This document shows, one piece after another, positions 11,651-23,655 of a stretch of DNA of 64,000 nt (position 1 is the stretch's first letter; each line of letters opens with the position of its first letter). The notes under the pieces were generated by a model that was given only the letters and a program-made list of their open reading frames with translations, had not been told where the DNA came from and did no database searches. This stretch comes from Loxodes magnus (lineage: Eukaryota > Ciliophora > Karyorelictea > Loxodida > Loxodidae), in contig CAMPDV010000912.1 of assembly GCA_946699065.1 (NCBI GenBank), positions 1-64,000 on the forward strand. Reading direction: 5' to 3'. A program made the translations under genes and the position numbers.

Positions 11651-14600
11651 TAAAGTTTTTGAAGTTTGATATCATTTAAAATATGAGATTAGTTAGAGCA
11701 TGTAAAGTTATCTTTACTAAGTATTAAAATATCTATGTGATAAAAGCTTATTTCCAATTTAGCTTTAAACTGACTAAGGTTACTGAAGAAAAAAATCCCT
11801 AAAATGTATTTATCCAATTTAAAATAACAAAAGCAAATACCTTTTGTCATAAAAAAGAGTACAAACTAGGATTTAAATATACAAGCTTTCTATTCAAATT
11901 TAAATTTCATTACTACAACTAATAACAATAGATAGGGCAAAAAACATTCAACATAATTTAGTTAAATAACAATACTCTTAATATAATGAAAATCCCTAAT
12001 AAATAGGAATTAATTAACTAACTAAGCATTTCATTTACTATTTAAGCGAAAAAGAATATACTTAATTATACCATTTTTAGATCTATTTTAGTTGTAAAAA
12101 TTACTAAAATGAATTTATTAAACTAGATAAACTTTTGTCTTAGCTTCTTGCTATAAATATAATAAAATAAGCAGTTTAGTAATTATTCTATTTCTCCTCT
12201 TTGAAAAGTGAATTAATGGACAATAATTAGAATCTCTTATGTTCCTCATTTTATCAATACAAATTATTCTTGCTATACTGGCTCTATTTAAGTTAGAAAT
12301 GCCTACTCTAATTTTAAATGAATACTAAGAAGATTGAATTTAAAGTCTCTCTTTAGTGCTAAAATGAAAATAATAATCTTAATAACTTTTTTAATAACTA
12401 TCTGATTAAAGAGTTTGAAATATGCTTATAATATTAAATAGAGATATAAATAAAGAAAGTGCATCCATTTATACTTTTAGTTATAATTATATAATCTCAA
12501 ACTTATTTAATAACTAAAGCTATTAATTCACTTATCCCTTCATAGTTAACTATAATCCTTTTATTTATAGGTACTGACTAACTTTCTTTTTTTGTTTTAA
12601 ATTATAAAATGCAGGAATAATATAGCTTCTTATTTATTAAATTGGAAAATAAAGGATTATTTATTTAGGTTACAGTTTAGTATTAATAGATGCAAATTGT
12701 CTGTCTAACTTGTTAGCTTAAGAGTAAGTTAAAGCTTAACTCTTTAATACACTTCTCTATTTTTAGTCTAACTTAAGCAAGTCTAAAAATGCTTTAATGC
12801 TATTTATTTGTAAATAATGAAGCTAGTTAATTATAGGTTAAAAGATTGGAAATACTGAGTAAATAAGGTTCAATGATATTAAAAAGGAATAAAGTTAAAT
12901 TGTTAGCTAGAAGATATAAGTAATTTTAAAGGTGATAAGTAGAAATAATTAGAACTATAGGATTGTAAGAGATATGAATAATTATGAGTTGATTAGAGAA
13001 ATATTAGGGTGTGGGATAAGAATATTAGGTTTTAAGATATCCCACTACTAGTAATACTCATTAAATTAACTTCATAAGCAATTTATGATAAATAGGCTAC
13101 TATTAAGAAATCCCTTATTAGTTATAAAATAGTAAAGAAAGAGAATTAGAGCTCTCATATTATTATCTTAAAACTTGTCTAGGAAAATAAGAAACTATGT
13201 TCATTAATAATCTTAAAGAAAGACCCAATTCATTAAGGAATGGTAAAAGCTATTAGAAGAAGCTTCAAAGTAAAAACCACATAAAAAGTTTATCAATTTA
13301 GATAAAGCATTTGCTGTTATAATTTTTCAACATAACTAATTAAATATTTCTAAAGCTTAGTAAAAAGATAAATAAGGAAAAAGAATGTAAGAAGGGACAT
13401 CATATATAAAATAATTGCTTTATTAATTATGCAATTAAGGTTTAAAACCAATTAATATAATTTTCTAGATTTTAACTAATTTAATATCTCTAATATTTAA
13501 GATACAAGTAAATAAGATTATCTACCTATCTCAAAGGTGAATAAAATAAAAAAATTTTGCTTAAGTAGAGATATAAAAATCCTTATGATTTGATAATTTT
13601 AATTAAATAATTTGCTATTGTGTAAAATATATTAATTAATTGAAGAACTCTACATTATAATTTAATGTGATTAAGTATAAGAGATATCTTTAATCTCTTA
13701 ATTCCAAAGAAATTCCAAGTATAATTTTAAGAGATATTAAAAATAGGTAGAATAAGAGTCGGTATATCTTTTATAGACTGAAGATCTAAAACTTAATGAA
13801 AGCTGATGAATTTATTTAAGATTGTAATGTTTGATTTAATTATCTTAAGCAAAAACAAATAAAAAATTAAGTATTCATATAATAAAATCCAACAGCTATA
13901 TGGTTATTTTCATTGGAAAATCATTTCCTTATAAATCTTCTTTAGAATGGTCTGTAAAATATTTATTTATTTATGCTTCATAGAGATTAAATATTTACAT
14001 ACCAGTCACTCATATAACCCTTTTATTTTAAAAAAATAAATAATTAAAAAACATAAAATGGATTCTACACTTACTTCTGTTTAAATTATCTACTTTTTAT
14101 TAAATATTCCTCTCTAATGTGACTATCTAGTTAGATAACACACGTTGATATCGGTTGTTAGTTTATGCAGTCATTATTATTAGAAAGCATCATACATTCT
14201 AAGTATGATTTTATCTTAAGATATAATATGTGGCATCTATTATTCATAAAAGTCTTTCTTCTAGCTGTAATCATGAGCTAACTTTTTGTATCAGCTTCTA
14301 AATAAATCAAATTCTCTCTTCAATCTATTAACTTTAAATTATCTTATCTTTTCATAAGGTCTCTCATCTATGAAGTATAGGTTTCGACTCTATATATAAT
14401 TCTTCTAAATAGCAAAATAAACTAAAAAGGCTAGCTTAGTAGAAAGGCCTTAATAAAATAAAATAATTAAGGAAGCAGAATAATCCTTTAGAAAGCTACT
14501 AATTATACTAAAAGTATATCCTTCCTACTATAAGTAAAAGTTTTATAAATAGATAACTTTTAATAGTATACAAAAGCTATGATAGTAGCAATATTGATTG

Positions 14601-14868
14601 CATTAAAGTTATAAATGATAGACTAAATAAGTATAGATAGATAGATAGTGTTGATATTACATGGATTCAAATGAATCAAATAATAGCTAAATGTTTACCT
14701 AAGTTAATATATGAATTCTTAATTTAGAAAAGCTGCTGAATAATAGCTTTAGACTAGTTAATAACTATCTAATTATTAATAACTTATTTATTTTCTTAAG
14801 GTTTTGTTTAGAATTAAACATAAATAGATTTAAACTATTTGCTTTAATTCACTTCCATTATAATAAAT
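11651..14868. other. AT-rich region, no confident gene
   Basis: About 3.2 kb of A/T-rich sequence before the RING gene. A stretch at 12960-13400 reads in part like a kinase N-lobe (YELIREILGCG), but the frame breaks soon after and the catalytic motifs are absent, so it is not called. A GATA run at 14633-14650 is a microsatellite. The last 60 bp before 14869 are presumed to hold the promoter; no element is identifiable. Confidence 0.3.
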
Positions 14869-17800
14869 ATGGCTGAATCTAACAGGTGCAGCTCATGCTT
14901 AATCCATTTCGACTCTTAAATACGAATTCCCGTAACCCTTCCTTGTGGACATAAAGTATGCCAAATTTGTATTCTTGAAGAATACTTAAAAGAGGGTTCT
15001 AATCAGTGCCCAAAAAGAAACTGTAGAAAAGTTTCATTCAATGATCCGAAAAATTTAATGAGCTAAAATAGCTAATCAAGTGAAAGTAACCAAGAATATA
15101 AATAACTTTGTCTTGAAGAAACTAAAATTGAGCTATCTTATTAGCAAAAACCAAAACTAATAAAAGTCAAGATTTTAAGTAAAAATAAAGAAGAAATAAA
15201 CTTAAATGTAGAGGAAGGAGAAACAATTTAATAACTGAAATAAAAAGTAGAAAGATTAGAAGGAATTGACACTGATTTTTATGAACTTTATAGAGGATAA
15301 GAGAAATTAGATAGTTAGCATAGAATAAATAAAATGGAGAATAAAGATTAAATTTAGCTAAATTTAAAGTTGAAGGCTTGTAATTAATATAAATTTAAGG
15401 AGGTGAGATAATAAGATAAAATTTAGGAAGTAAATATTAAAAATAGGAAGTAATTAATCAAAATTAGTTTTTGAGATAATGAGAGAATAATATGGTGAAT
15501 AATATAATAATAGAATGTAAATAATAAAATTAGAAAGTATTAAATAATCAAAAATGGGAGAAAGTAAGAAAATTTAAAGAAGGCTAAAATGACTTCGACG
15601 AAAGTTTGAAATAATGTACAGGAAGTAAATTTTAAAAAAGTGCGTAATATATTTATCAAAAGTTAGTAATACTTTAAAAACTAGAAAGTAATAAATAAAA
15701 TCTAAGAATGTAATAAAATAAATAAGATTGTAAAAATATAAGAAAGGGAGTAAAAACTAAATATAGAATGTAAAAAATAAAGAAGATTGTAAAAAAATTA
15801 TGTTAAGCTGGTAATTTAACAAATCCAGAAAGTAAATTATTTAATATATAGCAAGTAAAAAAACAAATAAAGGAGGTAAAAATTAAAATAAGATGGTATT
15901 TCTATTAAAAATAGAATGTAAGATATTTTAAATATTTAAAGGGGGTAAGATATTTTAAATATTTATAGCGGGTAAGATATTATAAATATTTATAGAATGT
16001 AAGATATTTTAAATATTTATAGCGGGTAAGATATTATAAATATTTATAGAATGTAAGATATTTTAAATATTTATAGTCTGTAAGATATTTTAAATATTTA
16101 TAGTGGGTAATATATTTTAAATATTTATAGAAAGTAAGATATTTAAATATTTATAGTCTGTAATATATTTTAAATATTTATAGTGGGTAATATATTTTAA
16201 ATATTTATAGGGAGTAAGATATTTTAAATATTTATAGTGGGTAAGATATTTTAAATATTTATAGAATGTAAGATATTTTAAATATTTATAGTCTGTAAGA
16301 TATTTTAAATATTTATAGAAAGTAAGATATTTTAAATATTTATAGTGGGTAAGATATTTTAAATATTTATAGAAAGTAAGATATTTTAAATATTTATAGA
16401 ATGTAAGATATTTTAAATATTTATAGCGGGTAAGATATTTTAAATATTTATAGTCTGTAAGATATTTTAAATATTTATAGTGGGTAAGATATTATAAATA
16501 TTTATAGAATGTAAGATATTTTAAATATTTATAGTCTGTAAGATATTTTAAATATTTATAGAAAGTAAGATATTTTAAATATTTATAGTGGGTAAGATAT
16601 TTTAAATATTTATAGTCTGTAAGATATTTTAAATATTTATAGAATGTAAGATATTTTAAATATTTATAGCGGGTAAGATATTATAAATATTTATAGTCTG
16701 TAAGATATTTTAAATATTTATAGTCTGTAAGATATTTTAAATATTTATAGAGGGTAAGATATTTTAAATATTTATAGAATGTAAGATATTTTAAATATTT
16801 ATAGAATGTAAGATATTTTAAATATTTATAGTGGGTAATATATTTTAAATATTTATAGTGGGTAATATATTTTAAATATTTATAGGGAGTAAGATATTTT
16901 AAATATTAATAGAGGGTAAGATATTTTAAATATTTATAGAATGTAAGATATTTTAAATATTTATAGTCTGTAAGATATTTTAAATATTTATAGAAAGTAA
17001 GATATTTTAAATATTTATAGAAAGTAAGATATTTTAAATATTTATAGAATGTAAGATATTTTAAATATTTATAGGGAGTAAGATATTTTAAATATTTATA
17101 GTGGGTAAGATATTATAAATATTTATAGAATGTAAGATATTTTAAATATTTATAGTGGGTAAGATATTATAAATATTTATAGAATGTAAGATATTTTAAA
17201 TATTTATAGTGGGTAAGATATTATAAATATTTATAGAATGTAAGATATTTTAAATATTTATAGCGGGTAAGATATTATAAATATTTATAGTCTGTAAGAT
17301 ATTTTAAATATTTATAGTCTGTAAGATATTTTAAATATTTATAGAGGGTAAGATATTTTAAATATTTATAGAATGTAAGATATTTTAAATATTTATAGAA
17401 TGTAAGATATTTTAAATATTTATAGTGGGTAATATATTTTAAATATTTATAGTGGGTAAGATATTTTAAATATTTATAGGGAGTAAGATATTTTAAATAT
17501 TAATAGAGGGTAATATATTTTAAATATTTATAGAATGTAAGATATTTTAAATATTTATAGTCTGTAAGATATTTTAAATATTTATAGAAAGTAAGATATT
17601 TTAAATATTTATAGAAAGTAAGATATTTTAAATATTTATAGAATGTAAGATATTTTAAATATTTATAGGGAGTAAGATATTTTAAATATTTATAGTGGGT
17701 AAGATATTATAAATATTTATAGAATGTAAGATATTTTAAATATTTATAGTGGGTAAGATATTATAAATATTTATAGAATGTAAGATATTTTAAATATTTA

Positions 17801-19001
17801 TAGTGGGTAAGATATTATAAATATTTATAGAATGTAAGATATTTTAAATATTTATAGTCTGTAAGATATTTTAAATATTTATAGAAAGTAAGATATTTTA
17901 AATATTTATAGTGGGTAAGATATTTTAAATATTTATAGTCTGTAAGATATTTTAAATATTTATAGAATGTAAGATATTTTAAATATTTATAGCGGGTAAG
18001 ATATTATAAATATTTATAGAATGTAAGATATTTTAAATATTTATAGTGGGTAAGATATTTTAAATATTTATAGGGAGTAAGATATTTTAAATATTTATAG
18101 TGGGTAAGATATTATAAATATTTATAGAATGTAAGATATTTTAAATATTTATAGTGGGTAAGATATTATAAATATTTATAGAATGTAAGATATTTTAAAT
18201 ATTTATAGTGGGTAAGATATTTTAAATATTTATAGCGGGTAAGATATTTTAAATATTTATAGTGGGTAAGATATTTTAAATATTTATAGAATGTAAGATA
18301 TTTTAAATATTTATAGTGGGTAAGATATTATAAATATTTATAGGTTGTAAAATATTTTAAATATTTAAAGAAAGTAAGATATTTTAAATATTTATAGTGG
18401 GTAATATATTTTAAATATTTATAGGGTGTAAGATATTTTAAATATTTATAGTCTGTAAGATATTTTAAATATTTATAGAATGTAAGATATTTTAAAATTT
18501 ATAGGGAGTAAGATATTTTAAATATTTATAGAAAGTAAGATATTTTAAATATTTATAGAATGTAAGATATTTTTATTCACAGTTTGTATTTAAAAACTAT
18601 TATAGCTAGTATTTTTTTATTATTATAAGAGGGTATTAAATTACCTCAGGCGGTAAGAATCTACTTTAGGTATCTTTTTAATTTTTGATTGTAAGAAATA
18701 ATTATAAGATGGTTTTGCTTTTATTGAAGCTAGTATTTGCTTATATGAGCTTGTATTGTTTCACCTAAGTTAGTAAGAAAATTATATAGAATGTAATATT
18801 ATTTTTATTTATAGGGGGTATTGATTGATTTGAAAAGAAAGTAATTCCTAATATAATGTATTAAAGAATGTTAAAGTAATTGTTAATTTTAGATTATTTA
18901 TACTAGGTGACTTTTTTCTATTTTAGGATGTAAAGAATTTAATGATAAGTAAATTTTTTATTATAGAGTGTAATTTTTGATATAAGCGGAGATGGATATA
19001 A
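14869..19001 (+). CDS. RING finger + ubiquitin-like protein with a micro-exon array
   Basis: Exon 1 (14869-15402, 178 codons) encodes a RING finger at residues 7-51: CSSC, then LPCGHKVCQIC, then CPKRNC, with the Cys and His zinc ligands of a C3HC4-type RING. Residues about 102-175 resemble a ubiquitin-like fold (KVKILSKNKEEI, then ETIQQLKQKVERLEGI, then FYELYRGQEKL). RING proteins are usually E3 ubiquitin ligases; with the UBL this suggests a role in ubiquitin signalling (inference). From 15403 the gene continues as GT...AG introns of 16-24 nt separated by exons of 3 nt, plus single exons of 27, 24 and 21 nt. Phase 0 is kept, giving EEEFLRQWENNMNKKKAKM at the start. About 99 nearly identical units follow, then diverged units to CGG AGA TGG ATA TAA at 18999-19001. 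The last few junctions near 18890-18985 are ambiguous (a 14-nt exon would move the frame and end at a TGA near 19005). The splicing model is inferred from sequence only. Confidence 0.7.
15403..15913 (+). other. Diverged 5' part of the micro-exon array (about 21 exons)
   Basis: Intron 1 is 15403-15426 (GTGAG...TTTAG, 24 nt). Parsing by GT...AG gives exons GAA, GAA, a 27-mer, AAT, AAA, AAA, a 24-mer, GAA, TGC, TTA, AAA, AAT, ATT, GGA, AAT, ATT, CTG, AAA, CAA, GAG, ATG. Introns are 16-24 nt and differ in sequence from one another. All exon lengths are multiples of three, and the concatenated frame gives ordinary charged protein sequence including CLKNIGNILKQEM. Intron sequence differs while exon length and splice dinucleotides are kept, so this does not look like a simple satellite. 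Confidence 0.65.
15914..18564 (+). repeat. Homogenised 27-bp intron/codon array (about 99 units)
   Basis: Each unit is a 24-nt segment beginning GTAAGATATTTT (or ATTATA, or GTAATATATT variants) and ending ATTTATAG, plus three variable bases. The variable triplets are AAT, TGG, TCT, AAA, CGG or AGG, GGA, and once each GGG, GGT and GTT. By hand count the encoded residues are about 28 Asn, 24 Trp, 15 Ser, 11 Lys, 11 Arg, 9 Gly and 1 Val. A block of 22 units (594 bp) is repeated in the same order, starting at 16697 and 17291. The 24-nt part fits the organism's intron size with 5' GTAAG and 3' TAG, so the triplets are read as single-codon exons. The alternative is a coding or non-coding minisatellite. 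One unit near 16134 is 26 bp (23-nt intron) and one near 18490 is also short. Confidence 0.85.
18565..18986 (+). other. Diverged 3' part of the micro-exon array
   Basis: After the homogeneous units the same architecture continues with unlike introns. Exons read TTT, CTA, AGG, GCG, a 21-mer (encoding VSFQFLI), ATG, CTA, CTT, TTA, AAT, GGG, AAA, AAT, then a stretch near 18890-18915 with ambiguous junctions, then GAT, AGT and the last exon from 18987. Introns are 17-26 nt and T-rich, for example GTATTAAATTACCTCAG. The hydrophobic codons here contrast with the polar/Trp array before it. Confidence 0.55.
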
Positions 19002-20544
19002 CATTTGACGATTTTAAATATTTATCTTAAATTAAAGTTTTATTATTTATTAATTTTAGACTTAGTTACTTTAGTTATTTCAAAGTTACTAATCATTATA
19101 GCATTAGATTTTAAGATCTTTACTATCTTTCTCATTTTTTTCACTTTATTAACCAAAAATTGATTCCTATTAAGGAGATGTGTGAATTAATAATTTAGGT
19201 AATATTTTGATAATAGCTATAGTTTTTTTTTCCTGATGTATTAGATTTCTTATAATAGATCTTTGATTTTTAAAATATGTTTAGAATTTTTTATTTTTAT
19301 TCTTTCCATTAATCTTTAAAATATCTTCTGTAATTTTTGAATAGGAAGATAATATGTAATGATCTGATCTCCTCTCTATAAAATGTGTGCTTTATGAATT
19401 ATGAATTACTTATCTTAAATAATAGTAAATAAACATGTTGTTAGTTAGTTTGATTCAGCCATTCTTGTAAATGTAATAAAGTGTTAAAGTGTTACTGCGA
19501 CATGGTTGCTCCTATTTTTTAAATTTTTAATAGATAATTACTTAATTTATAACCTATAAAATGTAATAATATGATTAAAGCAGATGTAAGAATTTAGCTT
19601 ATTTAACATTATTATTCTTATTATAAATTACTACTTCATTATTATTCCTTTTCATTACTAATATTATATGACACTATTCAGTCTATACTTTATAACCCTG
19701 TTTTATATTCTAATTAATATATTAACTACATCTATTTATTAATATCCTCTATCTATATCTTCTATTTTATTTAATCTACTAATATTATTAGTAAGATTTC
19801 TCTAGTTTAATACTATTAAGATGTAGTGTACTCTTAAAGTACTTTATTTACATATTTATGATTAACTTCTAATTTATGTCTATAATCAGAGTTATTTATT
19901 TCTATTATCATTTCAAATCTTAAGTACACTCAAAATTATTTCTATCTTATTATATAAAAACCTTTAATTATTACTCTGTAGACATAAAATCAAATCAGTT
20001 ACCAATAAATGTCGCCAACAAGAGTAATTTACAAGGACAACTCTAAAGAGGCATTTTGATTTTAAAAGTATAACATAGCATAATATAAAAGTAAATATTA
20101 TAAAAAATATAAATAAGTAACAATCTGTTCTAGCTAAGCCTTTATAAATATAATAACAAAAGATCTATTTAATTAAACTAAAAACATTATAAATTGTTTA
20201 ATATATGCTAAGAACATTTAATTATCACTCACAAAAAATTGTATAGTCTAATCAATCGTAGAGTAAATTTTAGTAAGGTTTAAATTATGAAATGAAAAGT
20301 AAAATAGAATATGAAAAATAGAAATAGTAAAGACTTAATTACAGAAAGTAAACAAATATTTCTATTAGTCTAGTTTCCATTACGAAGCTTTATACATAGA
20401 AAAATATAACAGAAAAGAGGCAAAATATATAAGAAACAAATTAAACTGAGCTTTAAGATAATTAACTCATTTTTCTATTAAACATTTATTAATAGATCCA
20501 TCAGATTTATCTAATAAAGTATGCTAATATTTACAAAAGAAGTT
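19002..20544. other. AT-rich, no gene seen
   Basis: This follows the RING gene. Only low-complexity A/T sequence is visible, with no coding frame that stands out. Confidence 0.4.
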
Positions 20545-21720
20545 AAATGATATATTTGTACTGAGAACAAAATAGTAAAAATAGAAATTAAAATATTTTA
20601 GAAGAGCTAGATTTATGGAATTTACCTATAAAGAATATAAAATTACAAGACGTTTCTCTATGCAAATATTTAAAAATATTAAATTTTCACTGGATAAAAT
20701 TGGAAGACTAAAACTTAGCCTTTCTGGAAAATTAAAAAAGCTTAGAAAGCATTAACATAGATTACTCAAATAATATAACAGGGTCGTTTTTATTAGATTA
20801 TTATCTAAACTTGAATTTAAAAGAATTATGTACCTATAGTAGGAATCTGAACTATAATATTCTTAAGCAATATCTATAATTAAGAGGAATGCAAATTGAA
20901 AATCTAAACAGAAATTGAAATTAATAAAATTATTAATTTATCCATTTATGTCCTAATTTGAATTAAATACAATTACTTAAGCTTTTAAATTTATCTGATT
21001 CCCTCTTAGATAAAATAAATACCAGCAAATTAAAAAAATATCTACTTTGAAGAAATTTTATTATCCTCTTTAGCTTTTTATAGCTTTTTACAGCTTTTTC
21101 TCTTAATAATTTCCAAGTCTTTAATTTGCTAGATTAGTTAATTGTAAGAATTTTAATTAAATAAATTTAGAAAAATTTCTATAAAACTCACCTAAGTTGG
21201 AAGCAATAAATTTAGAAAATTTGGATTAATTATAGAAAGAAGATTACAAGTTAATAGGAATTTATTGCTAAAACTTAAAAAAATAATATTATAATCAAAT
21301 AATTAGGATTTATATGAAGAATGATAAATAATATTCTAAAAAACAGAAAATGCACTCAAATATAACTTAAAATAAAATAAATTAAAAAAGAAAATTTAGT
21401 AATTATTAGTGAAAGAATCCAATTTTTATAAAGCTTTCATTTTTCTGATTGCTTAGTTAATAGTTAAAATTTAATACAAGAAATTACTCAAATATTGTAA
21501 TTAAATAGACTAATTTTTGATAACTGCAATTTATTAATACTGATGTGATTGAGATAATAAAAGTGTAGTAAAGATTAGAATATTTAAGCTTATAAAGAAA
21601 TGAAAAAATTACATAAGAAGTTTTCCCCTTTAAGACGAATGTAATAAAGACTTTCCAATTTATAAGATCTTAAGAAATTAGAGCTATAAGGTTGCAAATA
21701 AATAAATGAATAATAAAGCA
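20545..21720 (+). pseudogene. Leucine-rich-repeat gene, frame-disrupted
   Basis: Translation from about 20545 gives leucine-rich-repeat sequence: EELDLWNLPIKNIKLQDVSL, then CKYLKILNFHWIKLED, then NLKELCTY and CPNLNQIQLLKLLNLSD, with the L-x-x-L-x-L spacing of LRRs. Near 21060-21110, within a run of repeated AGCTTTTT units, the good frame changes: it becomes FPSLQFARLVNC, NLEKFLQNSPKLEAINLENL in another frame. So there is either an intron I cannot place or an indel. LRR proteins bind other proteins; ciliates have many LRR genes of unknown role. The gene converges on the minus-strand zinc-knuckle gene at 21721. Confidence 0.5.
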
Positions 21721-22376
21721 CTAAATAAAAGTAACTTCATATTTGCTTGGATCTTGTTTATCATAAGTCCTAAGGATTTTTAATTTGCTCTTTCAGAGAG
21801 TTTTCGATAGGTCGAATCCCATTAATTTCTTATTAAATTCGTTAATTTCATGCTATATGTTTAGAGCTTCTTTGTTTAGCTGGAGTATTTTTTTCCTGTG
21901 TAGTTTATCTTCTTGATTGCAATATATCCTGAAAATATTTTCTCATAGTTTTCTACTAATTTCTTTTATTTTAATTAGAATTGGAAGCAGCTTCTAACTT
22001 TGTGCTCTGGTTGCTTACAGTTTCGACATCTCATTATTTTAAAATAGAGAATATAATTTGTTATAGGCTGTTGCTCTACATCCATCGAATCATTTATCGA
22101 CATTTTTTAAAGAAATATGCTTTCAGTTAACTCTGCTAATTGGTTAAATATTGTTTCTAATTATTCTATTCTGATAATTCCTAGCTATTTATTTTCAATT
22201 TTTTTATTATGAATTAATCATTAGGTGTTCAATTTCACTTCGAGTTCTTATACAGTTCTTAATAGTTTAAAATTTTCTAATTGAATAACTTAGAGTTCTT
22301 ATAGTATTTTTTATTAGGCGTAACTTGACTAAGATGAATCCTTTTGAGAAGAGACTTTTTATTAGTAATTTCCCAT
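21721..22376 (-). CDS. Coiled-coil protein with CCHC zinc knuckle
   Basis: Starts at ATG 22376-22374 (MGNYQQKVSSQKDSSQSSYA). A coiled coil follows (QVIQLENFKLLRTVQELEVK and IRIEQLETIFNQLAELTES), then an acidic stretch DSMDVEQQP. Next is a zinc knuckle CRNCKQPEHKVRSC with the exact C-x2-C-x4-H-x4-C spacing, and a second coil (DKLHRKKILQLNKEALNIQ). The second coil is two bases out of frame with the knuckle, so an unplaced intron or an indel lies near 21975-22020. The likely stop is TAG 21723-21721. CCHC knuckles bind single-stranded nucleic acid and are typical of retroelement Gag/ORF1 and of some RNA-binding proteins. Related loci are at 27850-28505, 48480-48850 and probably 58611-59477. I infer a mobile-element or nucleic-acid-binding family. 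Confidence 0.55.
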
Positions 22377-23351
22377 TTTTTATTTTTTATAATATTAGAA
22401 GGGAAGGATTTAAAAGTTTAATTCTATATTACTATAATTATATATGTAGGAGATTCTCAAAAAACTAAATTCCGAAATTTACAAGTTCGTCGGTATTTTA
22501 ATTCTGACAAAGCATAAGTAGCACCTTAAATTATTTAAAAGAATTTTGCTTTAAAAGAATTTACTGACTAAAGCAAAAAGCAAAATAGTTGGTAGATAAT
22601 TCATTAATTTTTATATTTAGCATTGTTGTAAAATTTATAGTTTAGATTATAAGTATTACATCTATGTCTCTATATTGCTAAATAATGAAGATCTTTTTCT
22701 TTATTCACTCATTCACTTAATTATTTTAATTGTTTATATCTTGGTAGAATATTCTAAAAAAATAATAGCAAACGCATCTATTCTAGAAGTTCAAATTAAT
22801 TAAAAAAATGAACAAAAACTCAACCATTTTTATAAAATATTAAAAATCTGTAAAATCTTTAATTATAAAATAAATAATTAAATAACAAAGCTACTATTTT
22901 TTAAATTTATTTATTACTTAATCAAACCCTAAAATAAAAAAATATACCTTCTCATTCTTATTTTATATAATTTAAGATAATATTGGTAAAATTAATACTA
23001 CTTTATATCTTTAATTAATTTATTAATATAAAAAATGTATTTAATCTGATTTAAACTAATTTTTAACTTCAGTTTTTAAGCTTTTTTATTAATTAAGCTT
23101 CTTCATTAAATAGTTCTACATTTATTCCATTTTTTCCTTATAGTTTATATAAATTTTAAAATACCTCTTAATTAAATAATATATAAGTAATAATCAAATG
23201 TTGCTCTTTTATTTTTTAAAGTTTTCTCTTTATTTTTGATTATTAGCAATTTTATAGACTTAGATTTATAATTAATTGATTTAATAAAATAGTGAATTAA
23301 ATTAATTACTTCTTTCTGAAAATTAGACTCTTTATTCTATTAATTAATTTC
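22377..23351. other. AT-rich, no gene seen
   Basis: About 1 kb of A/T-rich sequence upstream of the zinc-knuckle gene, presumably containing its promoter. No recognisable element. Confidence 0.4.
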
Positions 23352-23655
23352 AACTAAAAGAGCTTTTGGACCGGAAACTCCTTTCCGATTGCACGACCCG
23401 ACGCTCTCTTTTTAAGAAATAACGGGGATATCTTGTTGTGCTCCAGACACAGCTGCTTGGGAGCTCCATCGCTATGAGCAGCCAGGCTTCAAGCCCCTAC
23501 CAAGAGTGGATAATCTCAAAGACAGCGTCCCTTCAGAAAATGATTCTGACCAGTGACTTTCTCAGCGAAAGGAAAGGAACTTGTTCCTAGCCATAAAACC
23601 AGAAAGTGTAGTCAAGAAAGCCAATATCAGCTTCCACCATCTTTTCAATTATATT
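23352..23655 (+). repeat. Structured ~300-bp repeat, copy 2 (candidate ncRNA)
   Basis: Second copy of the element at 194-490, in the same orientation, with strong conservation through ATCGCTATGAGCAGCCAGG and GGATAT...GTTGTG. Differences from copy 1 include changes in the first helix that keep base pairing, and a short insertion near 23600. Both copies are set in plain A/T DNA, which argues for a discrete, mobile or transcribed unit. Confidence 0.6.

Noticed and set aside
12960-13400. Kinase N-lobe trace (YELIREILGCG and a following lysine-rich stretch)
   Set aside because: The frame breaks, no HRD/DFG/APE equivalents are convincing, and A/T-rich sequence read without stops easily gives such matches.
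15914-18564. Reading the array as a coding 9-residue protein repeat (Q-D-I-L-N-I-Y-x-x)
   Set aside because: 27 bp is a multiple of three, so every frame stays open under this code. The diverged flanks do not keep this peptide, but do keep GT...AG boundaries and codon-sized gaps, which fits introns better.
15914-18564. CRISPR array
   Set aside because: The variable part is only three bases, far too short for spacers, and the context is a eukaryotic gene.
15914-18564. Centromeric or telomeric satellite
   Set aside because: It lies between parts of one gene, has codon-like variation only at fixed positions, and is bounded by diverged units of the same design.
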